Assembly: GCA_022361075.1 (NCBI GenBank)
Contig: JAKSBQ010000432.1
Location: 1 to 35,482 of the forward strand
Direction of reading: 5' to 3'
DNA from: Opitutales bacterium
GTDB taxonomy: Bacteria; Verrucomicrobiota; Verrucomicrobiia; Opitutales; JAFGAQ01
Length of the DNA: 35,482 bases
This document shows, in pieces, positions 1-6,512 of this stretch. Every line of letters begins with the position of its first letter. Position 1 is the stretch's first letter. The notes below the pieces were generated by a model that was not told the DNA's origin, searched no databases, and saw nothing but the letters and a program-made list of their open reading frames with translations. Both the position numbers and the translations under genes were made by a program.

Positions 1-1
1 G

Positions 2-331
2 ACTAGACCGAAACTTCCAGTTCTTCTGATTTGTTTGTTTGAGACTCTTGGATTACTAATGATTCCAAGTGCTATATTCAGTGAAGAAGCATCTGCAATA
101 GGAGTTTGGTATCAGATCTATATCGGACTCACATCATTGATCACAATTGCCATCATTTACCTTCTGTGGCGAATGTCGAAAAAGGGAATTGTTGTCTATG
201 TGACAGCTTATTTAATCCACAATCTGATCGCATTAATTGCAGGAAACTGGATGATCGGAGTTTTAATTATACCTGTAGTTGGATCCATATTTATCATCCT
301 GAGTTACAGACACTTTGGCAAAACGCCATAA
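2..331 (+). CDS. Small multi-pass membrane protein, 5' partial
   Basis: The frame is open to the left edge of the window, so the true start may lie outside; an internal TTG at 35 is possible but has no ribosome site. The product is very hydrophobic, with about three membrane segments (around GLTSLITIAIIYLLW, VYVTAYLIHNLIALIAG and GVLIIPVVGSIFIIL) and a short basic tail, SYRHFGKTP. An inner-membrane location is inferred. I do not recognise the family and there is no catalytic motif. A hairpin follows the stop. Confidence 0.5.
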   Translation, partial: TRPKLPVLLICLFETLGLLMIPSAIFSEEASAIGVWYQIYIGLTSLITIAIIYLLWRMSKKGIVVYVTAYLIHNLIALIAGNWMIGVLIIPVVGSIFIILSYRHFGKTP

Positions 332-359
332 GATCACAAGGCGCCTAAACGAATGGGAA

Positions 360-391
360 GAAGCCAGCTAGCTTAATAATGAGCTGACTTC
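360..391 (+). terminator. Candidate terminator hairpin after the first gene
   Basis: GAAGCCAGCT pairs with AGCTGACTTC (one mismatch in ten) around a 12-base loop and is followed by a short TTT run. It lies 29 bases after the stop of the first gene and before the SDR remnant on the other strand. The U-run is weak. Confidence 0.35.
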
Positions 392-416
392 TTTACCTGG
401 TATTTGAGGCAGAATG

Positions 417-491
417 TTATTTTGCTTCCTGCATTTGGCGGACTTGCTTCAGAAGCATGTGTTTGGGCATAAACAGAATTGGAACCTCAGA
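417..491 (-). pseudogene. 3' remnant of a short-chain dehydrogenase gene
   Basis: On the minus strand this short frame ends in PKHMLLKQVRQMQEAK and a TAA stop. The intact SDR gene ending at 2597 finishes with the almost identical SKPMLLKQVRQMQEAK. Upstream of about position 491 the likeness fades and the reading frame is lost, so only the last 20 to 25 codons of a former paralogue are recognisable. It lies in the same orientation as the intact copy, and the 600-residue secreted-protein gene sits between the two. A functional peptide cannot be excluded but there is no start or ribosome site for one. Confidence 0.6.
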
Positions 492-689
492 ATAGTTCCT
501 TGAGCTGAGATTTCTTAACAAGCATCAAAAGGTCGGACGTGGTTCCAATCTTTTCTTTACAAGCAACTACCTTGGAACAGGTATCTTTGGTAATTGTTGT
601 ATTAGTGTTTCTACTGGTAGTGTTAAGCTTGTCTGCGCGTCTGCTTGGATTGTCAGGACGCCAAACTATTCTCCCCATTCTTCTGCCAT

Positions 690-2492
690 ATGAAATCTAA
701 GACTTCTATCGTCGTACGCTCGTTTGTTTTGGGCACCCTTCTAATCTTTCAGAGTGTGCAATACTCGTTTGCACAAGAAAACTGCGGTTGTGATTTATCA
801 GGTAAGGGTTATTCCGTGATGCATTTTCCGGATGACATGCCCGGTCATGAAATACCTGGAGGTATTGTCGATCCTGATTCGGAGTTTGCTTTTCCGGAGA
901 CCGAAAGAATCGAAACCATTGATCCGAGTGAATTAGAGCCTCTTCCCGGCACAGGATATTTTGTTCCTGGTCAGGGGTATACTTTCACACCATATCCCAG
1001 TGGGCATGATGTATGGTTTGTTCCCTATGTAAATGTTTCCGATCGTCTCGCGGCATGTGAAAGAGTAAGGGATGCCATTACCTGGAGAGAGGGAGATGGC
1101 AGGGTGGTTCCTTTCAAGAATTGGTCGGATTATCAGAAGCAGCGTCTTGATGCTTTGTTTCAGGCACTTTGGAACGGAAATCCGAATCTCGGTGTTCGAC
1201 GTCCGGATTTGAAAAAAGCGCTTCATCGCAAACGGATTTATCTGACCAGGCTGGAGGCCTTTGATATGTTTGCTGTGAATGTTGCTCATTCACTTTTCCT
1301 GGAGGCCACACGACAAACACGCTGGAGACTAGGGTGTTATTCTGAAAAAGACCTTGAGCACATCTTTTCATCGGATGTCTATTGCACTCCCATAAAACCG
1401 TCTGATGAAACTGATTATCCATCCCACATCAAAGCTGGTAGAGACTATCAGCAGAGTTTTGCTACCCAAAATGCTCCATTGATCGTGTACGATCCACGCG
1501 CTGCTTTCGAGTTCATGTCTGGCAAACATGCAAATAACAAAATTTCGCTCCTTGGTTGGGATCAGGAGGAGACGCTTACCTTCCTTACAACCTTCATGCA
1601 TGATTATTGGAATCACGGTGACAATTGGGGACTACATGCTGGAGTAGATTGGAAAAAGACAGTGTTTCTTGCGGACCAGCTCGCACCCGCACCTGCTAAG
1701 AAAAAGGCAAGAATGGCTTACAGCGGGTGTCATCACTTTGCAGGAATTTTTCAAGCTTTGAGCAGGTCAGTAAACATCCCCCTTGCGAATGTAGGAACTC
1801 AGGAATACAAGACTTACACTGGGTATTATGGGAATAGATCCCATCGAGGCCTCATTTACGGTGTGGGATCTTCAGATCCACGAATCTTGTGGCATGTGGA
1901 TGAGATTTATGCGGTGCGACCAGGGCCGATTTTTCCCATTGATTCATCTTCAAAACAAGCACTTTTGCCGAATCCGGGCATGCGGAGATTTTTTGAGGTG
2001 AAATGGGCTAAGGCATCGGATCTGCAAAAGTGGGGTTTTGTTTACTCGTTGGAGCAGGTCAAGCCAGGTATCGGATGGGGATCCAATGATGCTAAAAATT
2101 ATGAGGACTATTATGAGTTTGGATGGTTCGGCGGATATTGGAAAATGTCGGATCGAGCACAAAAACTCTTTAAAAAGCCCCCAGTTAATATGGCTGAGTG
2201 GGATATCTTGAAACAATATGTCGGAGATTTATCCGGGCAATGGAATCTGGAGTGTTATTACCAGCTAGGAGTATGGGATTTTGTGAAGTTTGCCTGTGAT
2301 GCACAATATGGAGAATCGAAAATGCGGCAGTTCGTCAAAGATACGACTACAGGTAATCGAACCGGCCATACTCCTCCAGTTGTTCGTCCCATTTCAGACT
2401 ATTGGCAGAGGGTCAATGATTGTCTGAACGCTCACGGAGGTTGCCAATCAGCAGAAAAGAAGAACAAAGATTGGGAAAAAGGTCGCCAATGA
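690..2492 (+). CDS. Secreted protein of unknown family, possible transglutaminase-like core
   Basis: I start it at ATG 690, because this leaves a clean Sec signal peptide (MKSKTSIVVRSF, then a hydrophobic core, cleavage near YSFA|QENCGC); the frame is open upstream to a TTG at 645. The 600-residue product has a Pro-rich N-terminal part and a Trp/Tyr-rich C-terminal part. Around residue 345 is YSGCHHFAGIFQALSRSVNI, which resembles the catalytic-Cys helix of transglutaminase-like proteins, and HRGLIYG plus LWHVDEIYA downstream could supply the His and Asp. This is a pattern match by eye only. Several further cysteines suggest disulfides in an exported protein. It is convergent with the SDR gene across a shared terminator. 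No family is assigned with confidence. Confidence 0.75.
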   Translation: MKSKTSIVVRSFVLGTLLIFQSVQYSFAQENCGCDLSGKGYSVMHFPDDMPGHEIPGGIVDPDSEFAFPETERIETIDPSELEPLPGTGYFVPGQGYTFTPYPSGHDVWFVPYVNVSDRLAACERVRDAITWREGDGRVVPFKNWSDYQKQRLDALFQALWNGNPNLGVRRPDLKKALHRKRIYLTRLEAFDMFAVNVAHSLFLEATRQTRWRLGCYSEKDLEHIFSSDVYCTPIKPSDETDYPSHIKAGRDYQQSFATQNAPLIVYDPRAAFEFMSGKHANNKISLLGWDQEETLTFLTTFMHDYWNHGDNWGLHAGVDWKKTVFLADQLAPAPAKKKARMAYSGCHHFAGIFQALSRSVNIPLANVGTQEYKTYTGYYGNRSHRGLIYGVGSSDPRILWHVDEIYAVRPGPIFPIDSSSKQALLPNPGMRRFFEVKWAKASDLQKWGFVYSLEQVKPGIGWGSNDAKNYEDYYEFGWFGGYWKMSDRAQKLFKKPPVNMAEWDILKQYVGDLSGQWNLECYYQLGVWDFVKFACDAQYGESKMRQFVKDTTTGNRTGHTPPVVRPISDYWQRVNDCLNAHGGCQSAEKKNKDWEKGRQ

Positions 2493-2529
2493 TGAAGTGA
2501 GCAAAGCGTCATTCAGTCGATGAACAGAA

Positions 2530-2555
2530 AAGGCCGGAGATGGTAATCCGGCCTT
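2530..2555. terminator. Bidirectional terminator hairpin, copy 1
   Basis: A perfect 9-bp stem, AAGGCCGGA / TCCGGCCTT, with an 8-base loop sits between the convergent ends at 2492 and 2597. The same stem, with the same upstream ACAGAA, recurs at 6463-6490, also between convergent genes. The U-run here is short (CTTGC). Confidence 0.6.
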
Positions 2556-2596
2556 GCATTGTTGAGGGAAGAGAGCGTTTAACTGCCCCTGTAGGG

Positions 2597-3379
2597 TTAC
2601 TTGGCCTCCTGCATCTGTCGGACTTGCTTCAGGAGCATGGGTTTGGATAAAAAGGGAATCAGTGCCATCATCATTTTTTGGGTAAGTGTAAGGCCCGAAA
2701 CTACGTCCAATTTTCCTCTGAGCATGCCATTATATCCATCCTCAGCAACGCTGCGGGCAGAGACGGTTTTTTGAAAAAGATTCGTTTTGTCCATTCCTGA
2801 GGTCGCAGCAAATTCGGTTTCGGTTGCTCCTGGCATTAAGTTGGTGACAGTGATATTTGTATCGTGAAGCTCCTCTGCTATGGCATTACTGAAGAATTGA
2901 ACGTACGATTTGCTCGCAAAATAAACTGCCTGAAGAGGACCAGGCATGAAGGATGCGGTTGAGGAGACATTCAGGATTTTTCCGCTGTTTCGTGATACGA
3001 AGTCGGGGAGAAACAGGCGACACAGCTCGGTAAGTGCTACGATATTTAGTTGAATCATCGCATGATCTTCCGTCCATGTTCGTTCGTGGAATTTCCCGCG
3101 ACCTCCGAAGCCCGCATTGTTGATGAGGTAATCGATCTCTATTCCGGCTGAAGTAGTTTCATCATAAATTTCTTGAGCTGCAGTAGGTGCTCCCAAATCT
3201 TTTGCGATAACATGTACCTTGATGCCGTGTTTGGACTCGAGTTCTGATTTGAGCTGATCGAGTTTTTCTTCCCGACGCGCCACGATGACGAGATCGCCAC
3301 CTTTTTCGGCGTGGATGCGTGCGAGTTCAATTCCGATTCCTGAAGATGCTCCTGTTATTAGTGCGGTAAGTTTTTTCAT
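2597..3379 (-). CDS. Short-chain dehydrogenase/reductase (SDR)
   Basis: A 260-residue classical SDR, the usual length for the family. I start it at MKKLTALITG (3379): the upstream in-frame extension runs through operator DNA and has no protein-like character. Visible motifs are the NAD(P)-binding TGASSGIG near the N-terminus, an Arg pair after strand two (ARREEK) that favours NADPH, NNAG, the catalytic Ser in NVSSTAS, and YFASK with the active-site Tyr and Lys. It probably oxidises or reduces a small carbonyl or alcohol in the cytoplasm; the substrate is unknown. It is divergent from a TetR gene and the 77-base gap holds two copies of one operator, so repression by that regulator is likely. 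A 3' remnant of a paralogue lies at 417-491. Confidence 0.9.
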   Translation of the reverse strand: MKKLTALITGASSGIGIELARIHAEKGGDLVIVARREEKLDQLKSELESKHGIKVHVIAKDLGAPTAAQEIYDETTSAGIEIDYLINNAGFGGRGKFHERTWTEDHAMIQLNIVALTELCRLFLPDFVSRNSGKILNVSSTASFMPGPLQAVYFASKSYVQFFSNAIAEELHDTNITVTNLMPGATETEFAATSGMDKTNLFQKTVSARSVAEDGYNGMLRGKLDVVSGLTLTQKMMMALIPFLSKPMLLKQVRQMQEAK

Positions 3380-3403
3380 AATATGTAAATTGTTTTGTGC
3401 TTC

Positions 3404-3426
3404 TGACATAATGACGAAAAATGTCA
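3404..3426. promoter_or_regulatory. Putative TetR operator, copy 1
   Basis: TGACAT - 11 bases - ATGTCA, an inverted repeat just upstream of the SDR start. It has the same arms, the same spacing and a similar centre (AATGACGAAAA) as the copy at 3440-3462, 36 bases away. The divergent TetR is the natural ligand (inference). Confidence 0.6.
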
Positions 3427-3438
3427 TTGAGTAATGAA

Positions 3439-3463
3439 TTGACATTATGACAATAAATGTCAA
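3439..3463. promoter_or_regulatory. Putative TetR operator, copy 2
   Basis: TTGACAT - 11 bases - ATGTCAA, centre TATGACAATAA, next to the TetR gene. It covers the upstream candidate start at 3457, which favours ATG 3475 as the true start of the regulator. Two sites 36 bases apart would allow control of both divergent genes. Confidence 0.6.
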
Positions 3464-3474
3464 ATAGAAATTCA

Positions 3475-4038
3475 ATGGTAATCGAAAAGGATCAGAAGAT
3501 ACTCGAGGCGGCGTTTAAGGTTTTTGCAGCCTACGGATTTAAGAGGGTGACGATGGCAGACATCGCTAAGGAAGCAGGAATGTCACGCCCTGCGCTTTAT
3601 CTAGTGTTTCCTAATAAGGAGGCCATTTTCCGAGCGATGGTCGAAAAGTTTAACAACCAAGCGTTAAATGAGAATAAGGAAGGTGTTTCTAAACTTAATG
3701 AGCTAAAAGAGCAGTTGGAGTTTCTTTTTGAGAATTGGTTGGTTCAGACTTATGAGATGATTCATGCTTCTCCTCATGGTAGTGAGCTAATCGATGAGGG
3801 CTATGGAATAGCCGGGGATCTTATGGACCGTCTATATAGGTCTTACGAAGGCTTGCTGCTTGAGATCATTAGTCCTCGGCTGGATCAGCTAGAGAAGGAG
3901 GAAATTGATGCACAGACTTTTGTTCATTTGATAAGGTTGTCCGCGAATAGCTGCAAATTGCAGGCAAATAGTGTGGAAGAATTGAGAGGCCTTCTTTCTG
4001 TTCTGATTCAAACAATTCTTAAAGTCATAAAGGATTAA
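3475..4038 (+). CDS. TetR/AcrR-family transcriptional regulator
   Basis: The 187-residue product starts MVIEKDQKILEAAFKVFAAY, and the helix-turn-helix follows in VTMADIAKEAGMSRPALYLV, the classic TetR DNA-binding fold. The rest is helical and would bind a small ligand and dimerise. ATG 3457 is also in frame (193 residues) but falls inside the second operator; neither start has a clear ribosome site. It is divergent from the SDR gene and presumably represses both itself and the SDR through the paired TGACAT/ATGTCA sites. Ligand unknown. Confidence 0.9.
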   Translation: MVIEKDQKILEAAFKVFAAYGFKRVTMADIAKEAGMSRPALYLVFPNKEAIFRAMVEKFNNQALNENKEGVSKLNELKEQLEFLFENWLVQTYEMIHASPHGSELIDEGYGIAGDLMDRLYRSYEGLLLEIISPRLDQLEKEEIDAQTFVHLIRLSANSCKLQANSVEELRGLLSVLIQTILKVIKD

Positions 4039-4083
4039 AAAGCTGAATACTTGCTGTCCTGAACGGACGCTTGAGTGTATTGA

Positions 4084-4147
4084 GTGACAATCCCTATGGG
4101 GATCGTCACCATCGACCCATAGTGATAGACTGTCTATCCCTATGGGT
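4084..4147. repeat. Two adjacent palindromes between convergent genes
   Basis: The first, 4084-4109, is GTGACAATCCC / GGGATCGTCAC with one mismatch and a TATG loop. The second, 4115-4147, is a near-perfect 33-base palindrome: ACCCATAG and GATAGAC pair with GTCTATC and CTATGGGT around one central base, with one mismatch. Both contain CCCTATGGG-type sequence. They fill most of the 149-base gap between the TetR and esterase ends and may terminate transcription from both sides, though there is no U-run; a REP-like element is the alternative. Confidence 0.5.
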
Positions 4148-4187
4148 ACGGTAGGTCTCGACCGTTAGCTCTGTTATTACAAGACAA

Positions 4188-5105
4188 CTATTTACCTAAT
4201 AGGAAAGTGATGGGAACGTGAAGTCGGCTATTCCAGTCATTTTCGGTGTGGTCGGCACCTTCGAATTTACGAGTCATCCAGTTTTCTGAAGTATAACCGC
4301 CTTCTCTCATGATTTGATCCACTCTGATTTGAGTGGGCTCATAGTATTGATCGAGTCCAACAGTACCGTGGTCGAAATAGATTTTATGAGTTGATGGGGT
4401 AGGTAGATACTCCTGTAAGTAGGCCACGAAAGCATCTGACATTTCGTTGTTCTCAATTGGTTTTGCACCCACCCAGTGAGTCGAAAGGCAGGCGGCTCCA
4501 CCGAAGATGTCCGGGTATTCGCAAATCGCATACATGGAGATGAGTCCGCCCATGCTCGATCCAGCGACGAAGGTGGATTCTCGGCCAGGACGAGTCGAAT
4601 AGTGTGAGTCGATGTAAGGTTTTAGTTCCTCGACAATGAATTTCAGATAATCATCAGACTGAACAAGGGTGTCGTAATGTGCATATTCGAGATCTGCGAA
4701 TCGTTGAAGGAACTTTGGTGTAAGCATGTTATGGGCTTTTTCGGGGAAGTAGTCTGCCCAACGGGTAGCGGAGTTCCAGATCCCGACTACGATGCATTTC
4801 CGGATCACGTTCTTTTCAATGAGTCGGGATAGCGTTTCGTCGACCCCCCATTCTTGTCCGTTCCAACCGGTGTTCTTGTCAAAAAGCATTTGCCCATCGT
4901 GCATGTAGATCACGGCATATTTATCTTCTTGGGTGTATCCTTCGGGTAACCAGATATCTACATTTCTCGACGTAATGAAGTCAGAGTGAAAATCCTCTAA
5001 ACGCTCAATTTTACCTGAAGATACATTTGGCAAATTCATGTGTTCGGCACTGCAACTGAAGCAGATGATTAAACTTAGAGTTAGAATCAGGGATGGGCCT
5101 TTCAT
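4188..5105 (-). CDS. Alpha/beta-hydrolase esterase (esterase D/enterochelin-esterase type), likely lipoprotein
   Basis: I start it at MKGPSLILTLSLIICFSCSA (5105), which gives a signal peptide with a lipobox-like end before Cys; the frame extends 17 codons upstream without support. The 305-residue product fits the PF00756 esterase family: YAVIYMHDGQMLFD near the N-terminus, the nucleophile elbow GSSMGG, and a late His in GADHTENDW that would complete the triad. Such enzymes cleave esters, for example acyl groups on sugars or siderophores; the substrate here cannot be read from sequence. Its place upstream of a sulfatase cluster would suit removal of acetyl or other esters from polysaccharide, but this is inference. 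Confidence 0.85.
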   Translation of the reverse strand: MKGPSLILTLSLIICFSCSAEHMNLPNVSSGKIERLEDFHSDFITSRNVDIWLPEGYTQEDKYAVIYMHDGQMLFDKNTGWNGQEWGVDETLSRLIEKNVIRKCIVVGIWNSATRWADYFPEKAHNMLTPKFLQRFADLEYAHYDTLVQSDDYLKFIVEELKPYIDSHYSTRPGRESTFVAGSSMGGLISMYAICEYPDIFGGAACLSTHWVGAKPIENNEMSDAFVAYLQEYLPTPSTHKIYFDHGTVGLDQYYEPTQIRVDQIMREGGYTSENWMTRKFEGADHTENDWNSRLHVPITFLLGK

Positions 5106-5244
5106 GAGATAGAGTAAGCCTATCTCATTTTTCACAGTAAGGCCTTTTAAAATCACCGTAGCATCCTTTGATTGACCCGAGATATCTTAGAATGGGCAAG
5201 ACGAAGAACCTTGCGCAAAGTGAGGTTATCAAATCAAAAGGACT

Positions 5245-5853
5245 TCACTGGGCTACTTTTTTGATGCGCCAGGGGTCCACTAGGGCGGCAAAGACAGTTT
5301 TTTGATAATGCCTCAATCGTTTGGGGCTTTCTTTCGCACGCGCTTTGAGGCGTAAGGAGTAAGTGATGCCAAATAAACAGGCTGCCAGATCTTTGCTGTT
5401 TGTTTTTGGGTCGAGCTCACCTGTTTCTTTAGCCTTATCCAGGCGCTGCTCGATCCAGGTTTCCGACAAGCCGAGATAGTGCCTTAGGATTTCGGAAATT
5501 TTTGGATGTTGCGGGGCTAACTCTAGCAAGGAGTTCATTATAAAACAAGCCCGACGATCGTCATGCTTTAGTGATTCGGCGACCAAATTTCGCATCAAAT
5601 TTTCAATTTGTTCCAATGGCGACTTTGCCTTTTGTGCGGCTTTGTAAATCTCAGCATTTTGGGCAGCATAACGGTGGATGCATTCGATGAAAATGCCCTC
5701 CTTGCTTCCAAAACTTGAGTAAAAACTTCCCGCCAGCATGCCGGTCTCCTTTACCAAATCACTAATCGATACGCCGCGATACCCTCTCTCCCAGAAGAGC
5801 TTACTTGCCGCTTCAAGAATCTTCACTCGGTCATGTTTTACAGGTCGTGCCAT
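5245..5853 (-). CDS. TetR/AcrR-family transcriptional regulator
   Basis: A 202-residue regulator, MARPVKHDRVKILEAASKLF, with the helix-turn-helix in VSISDLVKETGMLAGSFYSS. The C-terminal part (RRACFIMNSLLELAPQHPKI) resembles the TetR subgroup that includes NemR-like sensors of reactive electrophiles. It is divergent from a SnoaL-like gene and the gap contains two TTGAAT/ATTCAA-type palindromes, so autoregulation together with control of 5971-6456 is likely. Inducer unknown. Confidence 0.9.
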   Translation of the reverse strand: MARPVKHDRVKILEAASKLFWERGYRGVSISDLVKETGMLAGSFYSSFGSKEGIFIECIHRYAAQNAEIYKAAQKAKSPLEQIENLMRNLVAESLKHDDRRACFIMNSLLELAPQHPKISEILRHYLGLSETWIEQRLDKAKETGELDPKTNSKDLAACLFGITYSLRLKARAKESPKRLRHYQKTVFAALVDPWRIKKVAQ

Positions 5854-5872
5854 TTTGCTGAATGTATTGTTT

Positions 5873-5888
5873 TTGAATGATTATTCAA
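5873..5888. promoter_or_regulatory. Putative TetR operator, copy 1
   Basis: TTGAATGATTATTCAA, a 16-base palindrome with 6-base arms, preceded by TTTT. It lies 20 bases upstream of the TetR start. A second copy starts 51 bases away. Confidence 0.65.
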
Positions 5889-5923
5889 TAATTAATTTGA
5901 CATCGCGTTCTTTTTGTTGGTTT

Positions 5924-5939
5924 TTGAATGAATGTTCAA
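5924..5939. promoter_or_regulatory. Putative TetR operator, copy 2
   Basis: TTGAATGAATGTTCAA, preceded by TTT as in copy 1. The flanks are also alike (ATAATTAATTTGAC against ATATTGATTTAAAC), so the two are a direct repeat of about 30 bases. It lies 31 bases upstream of the SnoaL-like gene. Confidence 0.65.
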
Positions 5940-5970
5940 ATATTGATTTAAACTCAAACGACTGCCAAAT

Positions 5971-6456
5971 ATGAAAAAAGAAACTCTTAAAATAGATCTG
6001 GAGAAATTACAGAAGGCTCATTGGAGCTCTGAAGAAATTGCAAATGTGAAGCTCGTCGTCGGTTTCGTACAAAAGCTCATGAATGATCACGAGTTTGATA
6101 CTGTTCTCAAAGAATATGGAAACGCTTCCTACATCCAGCATAACCGAAACATTCCCGATGGAATCGAAGGACTCGTAGAGGTTTTAAAAGGCTTTACCAA
6201 GCAATTCCCGGATTACTGTTACGACGTGAAGCAGATCATTGCCGACGGGGATCACGTTATTTTTCACTCCCACGCTACCATGAAGGAAGGTGACCGGGGA
6301 GATGACAAAAAGGGTCTCAACATCACTGACAACTGGAAAATACGGGATGGTGAAATCGTGGAGCACTGGGATTCGCTGCAAGCTTTAGATGGTTTCATGC
6401 GATTTTATGCGCTACTGAATGGAGGGAAGATTCGAAATTTCAATGGTGTTTTTTAA
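5971..6456 (+). CDS. SnoaL-like (NTF2-fold) protein
   Basis: A 161-residue protein resembling the predicted SnoaL-like aldol-condensation enzymes (COG4922 type). Signs are YIQHNRNIPDGIEGL, DGDHVIFHSHATM and the closing DNWKIRDGEIVEHWDSLQAL, all typical of this group of small cone-shaped barrels. No signal peptide, so cytoplasmic. Divergent from, and probably regulated by, the TetR at 5245-5853, which suggests a role in handling or detoxifying the inducer (inference). The reaction is not known for most members. Confidence 0.8.
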   Translation: MKKETLKIDLEKLQKAHWSSEEIANVKLVVGFVQKLMNDHEFDTVLKEYGNASYIQHNRNIPDGIEGLVEVLKGFTKQFPDYCYDVKQIIADGDHVIFHSHATMKEGDRGDDKKGLNITDNWKIRDGEIVEHWDSLQALDGFMRFYALLNGGKIRNFNGVF

Positions 6457-6462
6457 ACAGAA

Positions 6463-6490
6463 AAGGCCGGAAGTGAATCCGGCCTTTTTT
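6463..6490. terminator. Bidirectional terminator hairpin, copy 2
   Basis: AAGGCCGGA - AGTGAA - TCCGGCC followed by a run of six T on the plus strand and preceded by AAAA, so it can work in both directions. It sits between the convergent ends at 6456 and 6513 and shares its stem with the hairpin at 2530-2555. Confidence 0.85.
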
Positions 6491-6512
6491 AGCGTGTAAA
6501 TTGAGAGTCTGA

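Noticed and set aside
487-678. A 63-codon minus-strand frame opposite the start of the secreted-protein gene.
   Set aside because: It overlaps the signal-peptide gene and shows no clear protein likeness; part of it may be decayed SDR sequence, but I cannot align it convincingly.
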